This document shows positions 9,828 to 18,809 of a stretch of DNA of 64,000 nt, one piece after another. A model generated the notes under the pieces. It was not told the origin of the DNA, made no database searches, and saw nothing but the letters and a program-made list of their open reading frames with translations. The translations under genes were made by a program, and so were the position numbers. Location of the stretch: assembly GCF_014490785.1 (NCBI RefSeq), contig NZ_CP051488.1:4650001-4714000 (forward strand), given 5' to 3'. The stretch's first letter is position 1, and the number at the start of each line of letters is the position of its first letter. The DNA is from Kosakonia sp. SMBL-WEM22. Lineage in GTDB: Bacteria > Pseudomonadota > Gammaproteobacteria > Enterobacterales > Enterobacteriaceae.

Positions 9828-10271
9828 TTAGAAGTTCTTATTTGAATAACCAAAATCAATATAACCTTCCGAGCTTATTACTAAGCACCATCGTTTCTTT
9901 TCGTCAGTAAAATAATGATGCTGAGGAATAGTATTAATGACATAATTCAGGAAGCCGTAAAATTGAGATGTCTCCATAAGTACAGCAAAATCTAACGAAG
10001 AATCATTTATATAGTAAAAAAGACTACTGGTGTTAATGGCGTCACTGGCAGCGCCGCCTGAAATAAAAGCATTGATTTGCATCAGCCAGTCGTCATATCT
10101 GCCGTCTAATTTCCGGTATTCATGTCCAGATACCATAGACCACTGTATTTTAGATCCCGACCACTGAAAGGATTTAGATAAATCATCTACAATGAAGCTC
10201 CAATCTTCAACAATTGCCTCTGCTCCGTATTGATCATTTATCTTCTTTTTAACTTCTTCATTTAACGTCAT
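9828..10271 (-). CDS. Hypothetical protein, putative contact-toxin immunity protein
   Basis: 147 residues, GGTGAGAG ribosome site. Mixed fold with DDLSKSFQWSGSKIQWSMVS, NDSSLDFAVLMETSQFYGF and a C-terminal strand pair ending EGYIDFGYSNKNF. I associate this arrangement with CdiI/RhsI-type immunity proteins in Enterobacteriaceae, but the match is from memory. It ends only ten bases before... the 9342-9674 frame's open upstream extension, so the two genes are close neighbours. Confidence 0.6.
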   Translation of the reverse strand: MTLNEEVKKKINDQYGAEAIVEDWSFIVDDLSKSFQWSGSKIQWSMVSGHEYRKLDGRYDDWLMQINAFISGGAASDAINTSSLFYYINDSSLDFAVLMETSQFYGFLNYVINTIPQHHYFTDEKKRWCLVISSEGYIDFGYSNKNF

Positions 10272-10380
10272 TATCTCTCACCATGATTAAAGCAGTTAAA
10301 AAAATATTATGTGCAGACGGCAAAATAAAGGCTCTTGGTTTAAATACATAAAAGCAAAAAGTTATAGTCTTTAATTGGTA

Positions 10381-10758
10381 TTATTGACCAGTTAAATAGA
10401 CCGAAGGGCCAGATAAATGCATGTAGATACACTCCAGGTCTAAACTGAAGCCAAGGCCTTTCATAATGAGCTTGCTATTATCCTGGATACTTACATCTAC
10501 TTCCATATTTGTAGCTATACCGGATATTTGCATTGTCTTAACCCCTGCGCAGATAAGACCACACCTACATCTATTATAATGGGACTGCCAGCGAGGTAAT
10601 GGATTATCTGGCAGTGCCTCAAGTAAATCAAATTCGATGAGCACCGAGGGCCCGTCCCGCTCAATTTTAACCGAGAAAAGATCTACTTTGCCTATAGATA
10701 TAGGCTTTGAAAAGACTTTATTAAAAAGATAAGCACCTTCAAGTTCGTTCCAAAACAT
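10381..10758 (-). CDS. Imm50-like immunity protein
   Basis: 125 residues, GAGGGATTAAT before the ATG. Starts MFWNELEGAYLFNKVF and proceeds through beta strands (SIGKVDLFSVKIERDGPSV, RCGLICAGVKTMQISG) to end GPSVYLTGQ. This start, the central W-rich linker and the 'GPSVYL' tail are features I recognise from Imm50 proteins. Imm50 members accompany polymorphic toxins; the cognate toxin here is gone. It is a distant homologue of the protein at 979-1374. Confidence 0.7.
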   Translation of the reverse strand: MFWNELEGAYLFNKVFSKPISIGKVDLFSVKIERDGPSVLIEFDLLEALPDNPLPRWQSHYNRCRCGLICAGVKTMQISGIATNMEVDVSIQDNSKLIMKGLGFSLDLECIYMHLSGPSVYLTGQ

Positions 10759-10871
10759 ATTAATCCCTCAAAAGCCTGGTTCTGCTATCTCTACACTGAA
10801 TATCTGTGGGACACTTTTATAAGAATTTAGAGTATATCGGAGATAGATTCCAGGCTATGGAATGGTTGCAT

Positions 10872-11174
10872 TTATTTAATAGTATAAACAAATTCTTTCA
10901 ATCTGGAAGCCCACTCTTTTCTGTTATCATCTATATAGAGCCTGACTTTATCCTTAACTCGCATAACATAAAAGAGATCCGATAGTTTGTCTGTTCTTCT
11001 TCCAAGATCATCAAATAGAAAAAATATTAAAGTTTCTTTGCCTGACGTATATTCATTATCTAATTGCCATTCTATTTTGTCATCTGCTACTGAGAAAGCT
11101 TCTGACTCATTCTTAATTTTCCAACCAGCACTCTCCAGCTCAAATTTTAATTCTACAAGCTTATCTCTAATCAT
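10872..11174 (-). CDS. Hypothetical small protein, putative immunity protein
   Basis: 100 residues, GAGGAATGC ahead of the ATG. An N-terminal helix (DKLVELKFELESAGW) is followed by strands (KIEWQLDNEY, ETLIFFLFDDLGRRTDKL) and a C-terminal helix (RKEWASRLKEFVYTI). A compact alpha/beta soluble protein, plausible immunity; family unknown. Confidence 0.6.
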   Translation of the reverse strand: MIRDKLVELKFELESAGWKIKNESEAFSVADDKIEWQLDNEYTSGKETLIFFLFDDLGRRTDKLSDLFYVMRVKDKVRLYIDDNRKEWASRLKEFVYTIK

Positions 11175-11318
11175 GCATTCCTCAGCAACTTAGGTAATAT
11201 CAATCCCCTCTATTTTTTTCAATCAAGCTGTCTATAGGACCGTGGAAGCGCTCCCCCTGTTTGACAAGGTATAAATGTAATTAATTTCAATGGTGTTTCG
11301 GCAGAATGCCCCATAAAA

Positions 11319-11660
11319 TTAATGCGTGGATAGGGGATACGGAGCCCAAATTGAACGTTCCCATTTGATAGCGTGTTTACTAAGAATATTTTTAATCATT
11401 CCCTCAAAAGATGCATTGAAATATCCGTCAGAATCTATAACAACATCCAGCGTATAATTATCATCGCATAATATTTCACTCAATCTATCAACTTTATCCA
11501 CAACTATAACTTTGTAATTATCAAAATCAGTTTCTGCGATATAACGCCCTTTATCATCACGCATTAGGAATTGTTGATTAAAAGCAATGGATAGTTTAAT
11601 AAGTAAATCAGCAAAAGAACAATCTTCAAGCAACACAAACCTTAACCATCTTCTTTTCAT
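11319..11660 (-). CDS. Hypothetical small protein
   Basis: 113 residues. Begins MKRRWLRFVLLEDCSFADLL and contains DNYTLDVVIDSDGYFNASF. Alpha/beta, soluble, no export signal; the hydrophobic N terminus is too short and charged to be a convincing signal peptide. The ribosome site is weak. Family not recognised. Confidence 0.55.
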   Translation of the reverse strand: MKRRWLRFVLLEDCSFADLLIKLSIAFNQQFLMRDDKGRYIAETDFDNYKVIVVDKVDRLSEILCDDNYTLDVVIDSDGYFNASFEGMIKNILSKHAIKWERSIWAPYPLSTH

Positions 11661-11892
11661 AACTACACGCTTTTTAGTAAATACTTAAAATATTTCAACA
11701 CCATACCTTTTATTGCTTAAGAATAGTGATTCCGTTTTTTTAACTATAGTCACCAATCTTCTGCTGTCCAGAAGGCCACTTTACCGGTAATCACTAATAG
11801 GGGACCCTCTTAGATTCACCGGTTTCATTTGTTATGCACTCTACCAACATCAACATAGCCTGAACCTTTGTTCTCTGGGAATCCTCCTCCGA

Positions 11893-12420
11893 CTATAATT
11901 CAGTTAACACCGAGGGATTGAATACGATGAGTTGCTGGCCTTTAACACCGCATGGCCAACCACCACGCTTATAACATGCAAAGATCTTCTCCAGTAGACC
12001 GTTACGTAAGCAATCGCCCAATAACCGGTTTATAGCTACTGTTGAAAGAACAAAGTAGGCATCTTCTCGCGCATCAGAAAATAAAAAATCATCGTATTGA
12101 GTGTTATTTTTCCTAATTCTTTTCTTTCTGTATTCAATCAATTGCCCAGCGTATAGGGCTTGTTGTTCTCCCAGATACTTATTGATAACTTTCTCTGCAT
12201 CATCGAACTTGCCATCACTCCTCAACTGACTTCGAAAGTTTTCGATAATATCGTTCCAAACTGTATAAGGAGAAGGCAAATCTTGCTCAAATGCAAACCG
12301 ATAAGCTTCCGGCAATGTATCTAATAATAAAACATCTTGGGCTGCCTCTACAGAAAAACCTTTAAAAAGAGAACCGGAAAATAAAAAATCAATTGGTTCA
12401 AAAATATAGCTGTTTTTCAT
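11893..12420 (-). CDS. Hypothetical protein, putative orphan immunity protein
   Basis: 175 residues, strong AGAGGAAGG ribosome site. Helical central part (DAEKVINKYLGEQQALYAGQ, IEYRKKRIRKNNTQYDDFLF) and a C-terminal segment GGWPCGVKGQQLIVFNPSVL. No family recognised; similar in length and general style to the protein at 2112-2723, which also has a YKKEKLKRK-type basic helix, so the two may be distantly related. Confidence 0.6.
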   Translation of the reverse strand: MKNSYIFEPIDFLFSGSLFKGFSVEAAQDVLLLDTLPEAYRFAFEQDLPSPYTVWNDIIENFRSQLRSDGKFDDAEKVINKYLGEQQALYAGQLIEYRKKRIRKNNTQYDDFLFSDAREDAYFVLSTVAINRLLGDCLRNGLLEKIFACYKRGGWPCGVKGQQLIVFNPSVLTEL

Positions 12421-12583
12421 TACCTTCCTCTTTAATTAAGAGACTGGCATATACGACGCCAGGGTTATATTTGAGAGTTTTATAGTTGATATCCGTACTC
12501 TCGCGCATAAATAGAGCACCGCAAAGAGAACATGAGCTAATAGCGCATAAAAATATAATCTATATTTTTTAGCTTTCCTAACT

Positions 12584-13036
12584 TCACAACTCTATCTCAT
12601 GAAGATTGTTAAGGAAGTCCGTAAATGAATGACTAATAGTATAAACATTCGTCATGTCAGGAACTTCTCCCTCCTCAGCTTCAAACTCGTGATCCCAAAA
12701 ATAGATTCCCTGCTTCTCGTTAACACCAATCAGGATAAGGTTACCCCCAGCATCGTGCGCAATAGGTATCATGTCTTCAGGCAGCCTACCTTTATACCTC
12801 TCATAATATTTTCTCAAGTTGCTATACCTGTCTTTCCCCAGGCTAAGAAACCAATCAATCGCAGAGCCATCTTCTTGCTTAGAGAAAAAGCTAAATGCGC
12901 TCGGTATGGGTTGACCTCCATTATACGCCTTCAGAAACGACTTATAATCTTCAGGAAACAAAACACCCTTTTCTTTCTCAAAGGCTATAATTTCTTCGTT
13001 GCTGGCAGGACTATTATAATTAACAATATCAACCAT
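12584..13036 (-). CDS. SMI1/KNR4 family immunity protein
   Basis: 150 residues starting at MVDIVNYNSPASNEEI, where AAAGGA lies seven bases upstream. The fold signature is clear: an N-terminal helix leading to FPEDYKSFLKAYNGG, then FLSLGKDRYSNLRKYYER, the LPEDMIPIAHDAGGNLILI block, IYFWDHEFE and a final helix HSFTDFLNNL. SMI1/KNR4 (SUKH) domain proteins are among the commonest immunity proteins of bacterial polymorphic toxins, especially nucleases. No toxin adjoins it. Confidence 0.88.
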   Translation of the reverse strand: MVDIVNYNSPASNEEIIAFEKEKGVLFPEDYKSFLKAYNGGQPIPSAFSFFSKQEDGSAIDWFLSLGKDRYSNLRKYYERYKGRLPEDMIPIAHDAGGNLILIGVNEKQGIYFWDHEFEAEEGEVPDMTNVYTISHSFTDFLNNLHEIEL

Positions 13037-13819
13037 TATGTTTTCCTTTAAAATTGTGCCATCATTTCGACTATAACAGCCATTCATGTAACCCGATGCT
13101 CGGTGATATTGTTTTGCTCAGGAAGAGCTATATACCCAGCAGGTGTTCGGTACAGTAACGCGGCATATTCTTACTACCCACACATTTGTGAGAGTAGAAC
13201 AATGAGGTTACGGCGTCTCCTGCAGAAAAGAGTTTGCGATGGAAGGAGGTCCATGCATAAAAGGTCGTGAATTATAGTCAGCTTAGACTAGTGTATATGA
13301 TAGCCCTTAAATTTCATGACCATTATCTACAATTATGAGTTGTTCAAAGCATTTCTATTAATCTGCAACCGATAAAAAAGGAGGATCCAATGACAAAGGC
13401 TTGAAGTAGGATTTATTAGCAACGAATCTTTGCTGTCAGGACTTCCTTACAGTGCAATGCGCATATGTGCGACCGTTTTAAGTTTGATGCCGTCATATCA
13501 CCTACTGAATTTAGTAGTCTGAAAAATTGCTGAATTGCTTATGAAAGTTGAGCAAGAGTGTTCAGCCTGCAAGAAAGTTGCTCTGAAAGCACATCTACTG
13601 AGAAGTGTCTCAACCATCAGCATCTTTTCGCGCAGGCTACCGCACCAGCGATGGTGTCAACGCTGGAAGAAGTTACCTTCCTGGCACGTCATGCAGCCCG
13701 GAAAGGCATAGTGTTGCTATGGTATCAGTAAAGTTGAACACGCTCACCGTGGCTGCCAACTCACAATACCCTTTCATCGGTATGAACGGCGTAGGGATAG
13801 TGCATCGCGCTCTATATCA
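13037..13819. other. Gene-free spacer containing Rhs debris
   Basis: No supportable gene. The upstream half (about 13490-13740) contains a decayed Rhs segment described separately; the rest shows nothing recognisable. Confidence 0.5.
13490..13740 (-). pseudogene. Decayed Rhs core C-terminal fragment
   Basis: On the minus strand the translation in shifting frames gives RWCGSLREKM followed by CAFRATFLQAEHSCSTF, which parallels the Rhs stretch 'GNLREE...LRFQGQYLDRETGLHYNTF'. A 14-base motif on the plus strand (CGCAGGCTACCGC and flank, 13631-13645) recurs at the fragments near 19435 and 28563. Stops and frameshifts rule out function. Homology is inferred by eye. Confidence 0.45.
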
Positions 13820-14179
13820 TCAAGACTTCCACTTTCCACCTCTTACATACGCAACCGAGTCATCCTGGTTTTGAGGCTCATCCGGTATCTTCAAAAAACT
13901 CTCCCAGCAGCAATGACCTATAATTGAAGACTCTATATCACCTAAATAATCAAAACCCTCCTTTGGTATTCCATCATAATCCGAATCTGATAATTTCTCT
14001 TTTGTATAAATGAAAACGAATTTGTATATCCGATTCCTGTCCCATTTTGAATTAACTAACACAGTAAATAAATCATCTACTTCTTCCCGTGCTTTATCAG
14101 GACTTTTATCATTCCATGATCGGAGTCTCTTCTTTAACTCTGCGAATGCCTCGCTTTCATCAATTATAGATCCTCTCAT
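13820..14179 (-). CDS. Hypothetical acidic protein, putative orphan immunity protein
   Basis: 119 residues from MRGSIIDESEAFAELK, with AAGAGGATAG upstream; the longer frame to 14251 lacks a ribosome site. The N-terminal half is a charged helix (KKRLRSWNDKSPDKAREEVD), the C-terminal half contains FVFIYTKEKL and CCWESFLKIPDEPQNQDD. Unknown family. On its downstream side lies the Rhs fragment of the next cassette, consistent with alternating core-remnant and immunity units. Confidence 0.6.
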   Translation of the reverse strand: MRGSIIDESEAFAELKKRLRSWNDKSPDKAREEVDDLFTVLVNSKWDRNRIYKFVFIYTKEKLSDSDYDGIPKEGFDYLGDIESSIIGHCCWESFLKIPDEPQNQDDSVAYVRGGKWKS

Positions 14180-14791
14180 TAATACTATCCTCTTGTGCGA
14201 CACGTTACATAGCGCAAATGCAGCCCTGGTGAAGTAATGGAATTTTACCAAGCTTGGTTACCAGGTTTAGTTCATCCATCTGGCACATCTTCCTACTGTT
14301 TATAGTGACGAGCATGCATAATAATCGCCTGCGATTAACAAACTCTATTACGCTTGAAGAATTATGGGCAAGCAAAGCCTTATCTTAATATTCTTATGTA
14401 ATAATTATCACCCGACAAATTTAGCTTTAAAAAGTTTCGTTGCAGCATAAGACGATCGCTGTTAGTAACTTTTTGCCAGATAGTGAGAATGGGTGTTTAA
14501 ACAGTTTTGCATGCAATTAAGAATAACTCCTAATATTTTTTACCCTGCCGCGCTTTATCGCAATTGATTTTTGTCTATTTATATAACGCTCTCTTAATGT
14601 CGTGCCGTATGGTGTCGAGAGTAGCAAGCTAGTAAAATACCGCTATAGAAATAGAGTAACTATACAACGCCCTGAGTTTAATAGAGTGCATTGCTGTGTT
14701 AGAGAATGCTCCTTATTGTGCAGCACGATGTGTTAATAAACCCATGCATCCTCGTAATAGCCGATTTTTCTGATCAATTGAATATCAAAAC
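14180..14791. other. Gene-free AT-rich spacer
   Basis: About 610 bases with no open frame of note on either strand, no hairpin terminator and no recognisable Rhs trace. Confidence 0.5.
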
Positions 14792-15301
14792 TCATCTCTT
14801 TTCGTCACCTTTACCTGAATGGGATACATACCTTAATTTCCCATTCATAATTCTCGCTTCAAATTCATCAGTACGCTTATAATCATCCAGCGTACAATGG
14901 TTACAACCGCTGAACTGCCCGCCCTTCGTGCCATCATTTTGCCAAAAACATACTGGGCATATCTCAAAAAGAGCATCGTCATAACTTTCGAAAACAATAT
15001 AACCGCAAGCCTCGCAGCACACGCCTCTTATCTCAAAATCAGAGTGATCAATTATGATGATATCGCTATCGCATATTTCTTTTACGACCGCCTCCCAAAA
15101 CGAATTTTTTATTAACCTGGAGTAAATAATGTTGCTATGGATATATTTATTGTAGGAGTGCTTTAATGCCTCTAAGGGTAAATTGTTCTCAATAACACCG
15201 TTTTCAACCAGAGCCTCGACCCGTTCTTCTACACTCTTTGAAAATAAGGTATGAAGCCTTATAAAATCCATTACTTCCTTATAAGTAAATTCAATCTTCA
15301 T
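14792..15301 (-). CDS. CPCC-type cysteine-rich immunity-like protein
   Basis: 169 residues; two adjacent ATGs follow a GGAGGG site and the second has the better spacing. The N-terminal 80 residues are helical. The C-terminal part carries two Cys pairs in the order CCEACGY, then CPVCFWQNDG, followed by a CNHCTLDDYK stretch. This is the Cys_rich_CPCC domain, a zinc-ribbon-like module often encoded beside polymorphic toxins. The first motif is CEAC rather than CPCC. A second member is at 26988-27479. Confidence 0.75.
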   Translation of the reverse strand: MKIEFTYKEVMDFIRLHTLFSKSVEERVEALVENGVIENNLPLEALKHSYNKYIHSNIIYSRLIKNSFWEAVVKEICDSDIIIIDHSDFEIRGVCCEACGYIVFESYDDALFEICPVCFWQNDGTKGGQFSGCNHCTLDDYKRTDEFEARIMNGKLRYVSHSGKGDEKR

Positions 15302-15567
15302 CATCCCTCCTGCAAGGTTTATCGCTGCTGTAGAAGCGTTATTGCCAAATCAATTAGTCGTATAATACATTCTTAAATCATACCGCACACAGTAAGGCCT
15401 GCTGATGGATTAGTTATAGTCAGCAAGCTCAAAGAGATGATTTTCTCACAAAAAACCACTCCATTTCTGATATATAATGCCTGGATTAGGTCATCCATGT
15501 AAAAAAGACTCTCTTATATATAGGGTGGGAAATTAGTATCCTGTAGCTGTTTATTTCTTAATTAACT

Positions 15568-15864
15568 CTAATACAGATTTCGTTTCAATGCGTTACTTAA
15601 TCTAACCACCTCGGTAAACACCCCCTCATCATCCAGATCGCTAGCCTCGCTTAACTCAGACTCAGCGCAGTAGGCATCCAGAGTCGTAAAAATCCTATCG
15701 AAAAAAAGTTGTTGCGCTTCACTAAGCTTACTGTAGCCATCACTGTCTCTGAGATTTCGCCATGTGATCATATATCTTTTTTCAAGTTCACAGGCGGAAA
15801 TATCACCATTGATAAATTTCTCTATCAGCTTAAGCAACATTTTTGTATTTGCATCCACATTCAC
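15568..15864 (-). CDS. Colicin-D-immunity-like protein
   Basis: 98 residues, GTG start with GGAG eight bases upstream. Short four-helix pattern: LLKLIEKFINGDISACELEK, then LSEAQQLFFDRIFTTLDAY, an acidic SEASDLDDEGVF and a final helix VVRLSNALKRN. The 'F.G.isa.ef...y' start and 'lD.y...ldee' middle are typical of the colicin D immunity family, whose founder blocks a tRNA-cleaving nuclease. By analogy it may protect against a tRNase toxin; not proven. Confidence 0.65.
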   Translation of the reverse strand: MNVDANTKMLLKLIEKFINGDISACELEKRYMITWRNLRDSDGYSKLSEAQQLFFDRIFTTLDAYCAESELSEASDLDDEGVFTEVVRLSNALKRNLY

Positions 15865-15942
15865 TGGCTCGCTCCATAAAAGTCTGCAACTCTATTTTAT
15901 GTCGTGTAATGCGCTTGTTCACTATAAAATAGCCTTGGTGAT

Positions 15943-16263
15943 TTAAATGCAACTATCTATCGAAGTGATAACCCCATCACCGATTATCTTCCCATCTCGT
16001 ATAGTGAAACTTGTTCCAACCTGGATGTATGGAAATATTTTTTCTGGCGATAAAAAAGCTATAGGAACATTATCTATCTCTTCACCAGGATCAACTCCTT
16101 TGTCACCTTCCTCAAAAAATATACGACAATCATATGGGTATGCAGATAATTCTTTTACTCCTGCAAACAACAATAAGCAGCGAAACTGTACCGGTGGTAT
16201 AGGGCTAGCCCTCCCGCCGTTTTCCTTATCCAGAAGTTTAATAGAAGCGTATATTTTTCTCAC
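15943..16263 (-). CDS. EF-Tu domain III-like small protein, putative immunity protein
   Basis: 106 residues from a GTG preceded by GGGAGGG; an upstream ATG at 16299 has no such site. The sequence parallels the third domain of elongation factor Tu: LLDKENGGRASPI aligns with the EF-Tu 'LSKDEGGRHTPF' strand, QFRCLLLF with 'PQFYFRT', PGEEIDNVPIAFLSP with 'PGDNIKMVVTLIHP', and FTIRDGKIIGDGVITSI with 'FAIREGGRTVGAGVVAKV'. The GTPase domain is absent. EF-Tu binds several contact-dependent toxins, so a free domain mimic could act as immunity. The role is inference. Confidence 0.7.
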   Translation of the reverse strand: MRKIYASIKLLDKENGGRASPIPPVQFRCLLLFAGVKELSAYPYDCRIFFEEGDKGVDPGEEIDNVPIAFLSPEKIFPYIQVGTSFTIRDGKIIGDGVITSIDSCI

Positions 16264-16551
16264 ATTTCCCTCCCGGTGATGACTCTGGTCCAAAGTCATT
16301 AATCTGATTCATTTCAACATATCATAGCCAAAACCTATGAAAGCACGTTCCGACAGTGCTCCTTTTAGAACAGAAAGTTAGAAAAACTATCTATTATGCT
16401 TAATGTACGCCCGTATCCTGGCGGGTTAATCCCCAGACAGATTGAGCTGCACTCCGCCTTTAAGAATGTTTTTATTAAAAAAAGATCAGGTTTTTGAATC
16501 ATACGGAAGTAGCAATCTGTTTATTTATTAAGATAAAATTTATCATTCGCT

Positions 16552-16890
16552 TTATATAATCCTTGGTCCATCACACCTTTGGTCTTCGACGGATCTTTCA
16601 TCTATGATTAAATTAAAGCACTTTAACAACCTTGCCGAAACCTCTGATAAAAATTCATTTTTAAAGTATTCGTTGTCGCCAGCAATAGCTAGCGAAGATA
16701 AATATATTTCCAGTAGAAGTTTTTTAGGGACCAAATCATCATCCTTTAATAACTTTGTAGCTTCCTCTGCTACCAATAAAAGCTCATTAAATGCTTTCTC
16801 ATCAATGTGCCCTCCCATTTTTAATGGATAAATAGAGTCGGTGACCTTTTCTTTAAATAATTCTAAAAGATTATCTTTTTCAATATTCAT
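16552..16890 (-). CDS. Hypothetical helical protein, putative orphan immunity protein
   Basis: 112 residues, all-helical by composition (DNLLELFKEKVTDSIYPL, DEKAFNELLLVAEEATKLL, LPKKLLLEIYLSSLAIAG-like middle). GGAAT lies seven bases upstream. No known family. The next gene upstream begins only about 30 bases beyond its start codon side, so it may be the second gene of a pair with 16921-17301. Confidence 0.6.
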   Translation of the reverse strand: MNIEKDNLLELFKEKVTDSIYPLKMGGHIDEKAFNELLLVAEEATKLLKDDDLVPKKLLLEIYLSSLAIAGDNEYFKNEFLSEVSARLLKCFNLIIDERSVEDQRCDGPRII

Positions 16891-16920
16891 TCATATTCCA
16901 ATGGCACTGTTTTGCATTGA

Positions 16921-17301
16921 TTACAATGGATACGCTGTATCTTGCGACGAGTCTACAAATTCTTCCAGATTTATATTAAGGTTGCTCAACCTGGTGTTCA
17001 GTTCATCGATAGAAGAAACTTCTTCATATTTCCCAACATAGTTATATGAGGGGTCATACTCATTTTCTTTGTCAGAAGATAAAAATGATGATATTCGGAT
17101 TTTGAATTTAGCATGTTCTTTATTACATTGATTAAAATAAGGGGAGTGCCCGACCATAGCATAAGCATCAACTCTGAGTGGATAGGATGGCTTTAGTTCA
17201 TCTGTCAATGAAACTTCCACCCATGTTCTGTACTCGGGCATTAAGGGACTAACTTCTCTGAGCAATGTTTTTCCGCTTAATAATTTATCAATATTTTCCA
17301 T
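16921..17301 (-). CDS. Hypothetical protein downstream of an Rhs relic
   Basis: 126 residues. Strand-rich centre (EYRTWVEVSLTDELKPSYPL, AYAMVGHSPYFNQCNKEHAK) and an acidic C terminus (LNINLEEFVDSSQDTA). Unknown family. Its start lies some 35 bases downstream of a decayed Rhs end (17335-17480), exactly where the immunity gene of an Rhs-CT/immunity pair would sit, though the toxin has been deleted. Confidence 0.62.
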   Translation of the reverse strand: MENIDKLLSGKTLLREVSPLMPEYRTWVEVSLTDELKPSYPLRVDAYAMVGHSPYFNQCNKEHAKFKIRISSFLSSDKENEYDPSYNYVGKYEEVSSIDELNTRLSNLNINLEEFVDSSQDTAYPL

Positions 17302-17334
17302 GATGAGGTCTCTGATGCGAAGAACAGACGTATG

Positions 17335-17480
17335 ACACTACTTGCCCGTGGATCAGCCCAACCAGCAATTCAATCCGCTTTACCGGGTTTAGCACTCATG
17401 CGCCTCTTTTCAGTAGCATCCAGTGTGAAGCATAGAGTAGTTTCCTGCTTCAGATCATGACTTTGAAGTGGCAACGTCAA
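17335..17480 (-). pseudogene. Decayed Rhs core C-terminal fragment
   Basis: Minus-strand translation gives LPLQSHDLKQETTLCFTLD, then KPGKAD, a stop, and IAGWADPRAS. This parallels the end of Rhs cores, 'LRFQGQYLDRETGLHYNTF ... NPLGWIDPLGL'. The conserved W-D-P step is visible at about 17345-17365. The frame is interrupted and no toxin follows. The match is by eye and degenerate. Confidence 0.45.
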
Positions 17481-17565
17481 CATGGTCGCCAGCTTAAGCA
17501 TTGTTCTCAAATCCAGTAAGTGATTATGTCTCGCTCATGCTGCCAGGCTGGCGTGCAAAATGTAA

Positions 17566-18012
17566 TTATTGCTCTATTCTTTTTTTAAGATAGTAATCTA
17601 AATATTTCTTAGGCCTTCCCTGAAATGCTCTCTTTTTTCCGAAACTATATGCCTCATCAAAATACTTTATAGCTTCATCGTATTGACCAAGCTCATAACA
17701 AACCATGCCAAGATCGATCATTGGGGAGGTATCAATAGCTGAACTACATGTTTTAAGTGCGATCTCACCCCACCTTTTCGCTGTAGTGTAACTTTCCAAA
17801 TCAAAATAGGCACTATACAAACAGGCTGCTACCCAATTTGAAATCTCCCGTTCTAACTTTGGTTCCGGAATTAAAGACCAGGCATCGAGATACAAAGCCA
17901 ACGCCTCATTTAAATTCTGGCTGTCATGTTTGACAGTACCACTTTCAACGAACGATATAATTTTACTTTCGGTTTCCCCATCAACTTTATATAAGTCATT
18001 CATGAGTTTCAT
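17566..18012 (-). CDS. TPR-repeat protein, putative immunity protein
   Basis: 148 residues; starts at 18012 or at the fourth codon (18003). At least three helical pairs of tetratricopeptide type are visible: NLNEALALYLDAWSLIPEP, YTTAKRWGEIALKTC, and the classic LGQYDEAIKYFDEAYSFGK. TPR proteins bind partner proteins, and small TPR proteins occur as immunity factors of Rhs and WapA-type toxins. A basic C-terminal helix (YLDYYLKKRIEQ) follows. Confidence 0.75.
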   Translation of the reverse strand: MKLMNDLYKVDGETESKIISFVESGTVKHDSQNLNEALALYLDAWSLIPEPKLEREISNWVAACLYSAYFDLESYTTAKRWGEIALKTCSSAIDTSPMIDLGMVCYELGQYDEAIKYFDEAYSFGKKRAFQGRPKKYLDYYLKKRIEQ

Positions 18013-18146
18013 CGTGAGTCATTAAATACCCGAATTGACATTTACTCTATAGCTCATCAATATTTATATCTTAAGATAAAAGAAACTACGCGTAGTAAAG
18101 GGCGTGAGTAGAGAGTTGTTTGGGTCGTAAAACAAACATGTATATT

Positions 18147-18590
18147 CTAACCCTTACCCAATAAAGATACTAACTCGTCATACCTTCTATTGAATGATGA
18201 ATCTTTTTTCCTAAGGTAATCAAAAAAAGAAATTACATTTTTTGATATTTCGTTCACAAACTCTTTTTTAGCAACGTTAACTTTCATTTCTTCATCACAG
18301 GTTACGCTCACAGATACACTTTCTTTTATTGGCATAAAACTAACTTTGATCGGCTGATCTGGAAAATAGGTTTCAAATGGTTGATTAGCCTGGATGCATA
18401 TAATGCCATCGGCAATATATGACCATAGCTGATCTATATAGTCCCACATTTCTTTATCAAATATAACCACACCATTAATTGTTAATTCGATAGCTCCTTC
18501 AATATAGAAAGAATCCTTGAACGCTTCAGTATAATGGCTAAACTCTACAAATTCATTCTTATTCTTAATATATGTTTTTACTGAAATCAT
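18147..18590 (-). CDS. Hypothetical protein, putative orphan immunity protein
   Basis: 147 residues from MISVKTYIKNKNEF, with AGGAAG before the ATG; the upstream ATG at 18638 lacks one. Features EGAIELTINGVVIFDKEMWD and a following IDQLWSYIADGI, then beta strands and a C-terminal helix. This 'ing.vi.....d..d.lW.y' start recurs in proteins I associate with toxin loci, but I know no family name. Soluble. Confidence 0.62.
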   Translation of the reverse strand: MISVKTYIKNKNEFVEFSHYTEAFKDSFYIEGAIELTINGVVIFDKEMWDYIDQLWSYIADGIICIQANQPFETYFPDQPIKVSFMPIKESVSVSVTCDEEMKVNVAKKEFVNEISKNVISFFDYLRKKDSSFNRRYDELVSLLGKG

Positions 18591-18809
18591 AATTTCTTCC
18601 TGTAATAGATAGAACTGGCCTATGCGCTCGCTCATCACCTATAACACACTTGGCTCCATTGTGCGCCGCTGTTAAAGCTGTTATAAAGGTAGCCTTTTTT
18701 TATTTTGATAGACGAACTTACTTCAACTATAACAACAAGAGTCTTAAACAATTAACCGGTAAAATAAAAAACTGCGCAATTATACATATATTTAGCATAC
18801 GGCTAAAGA

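Noticed and set aside
13605..13874. 89-codon plus-strand frame
   Set aside because: Antisense to an Rhs relic and to the 3' end of the gene at 13820-14179.
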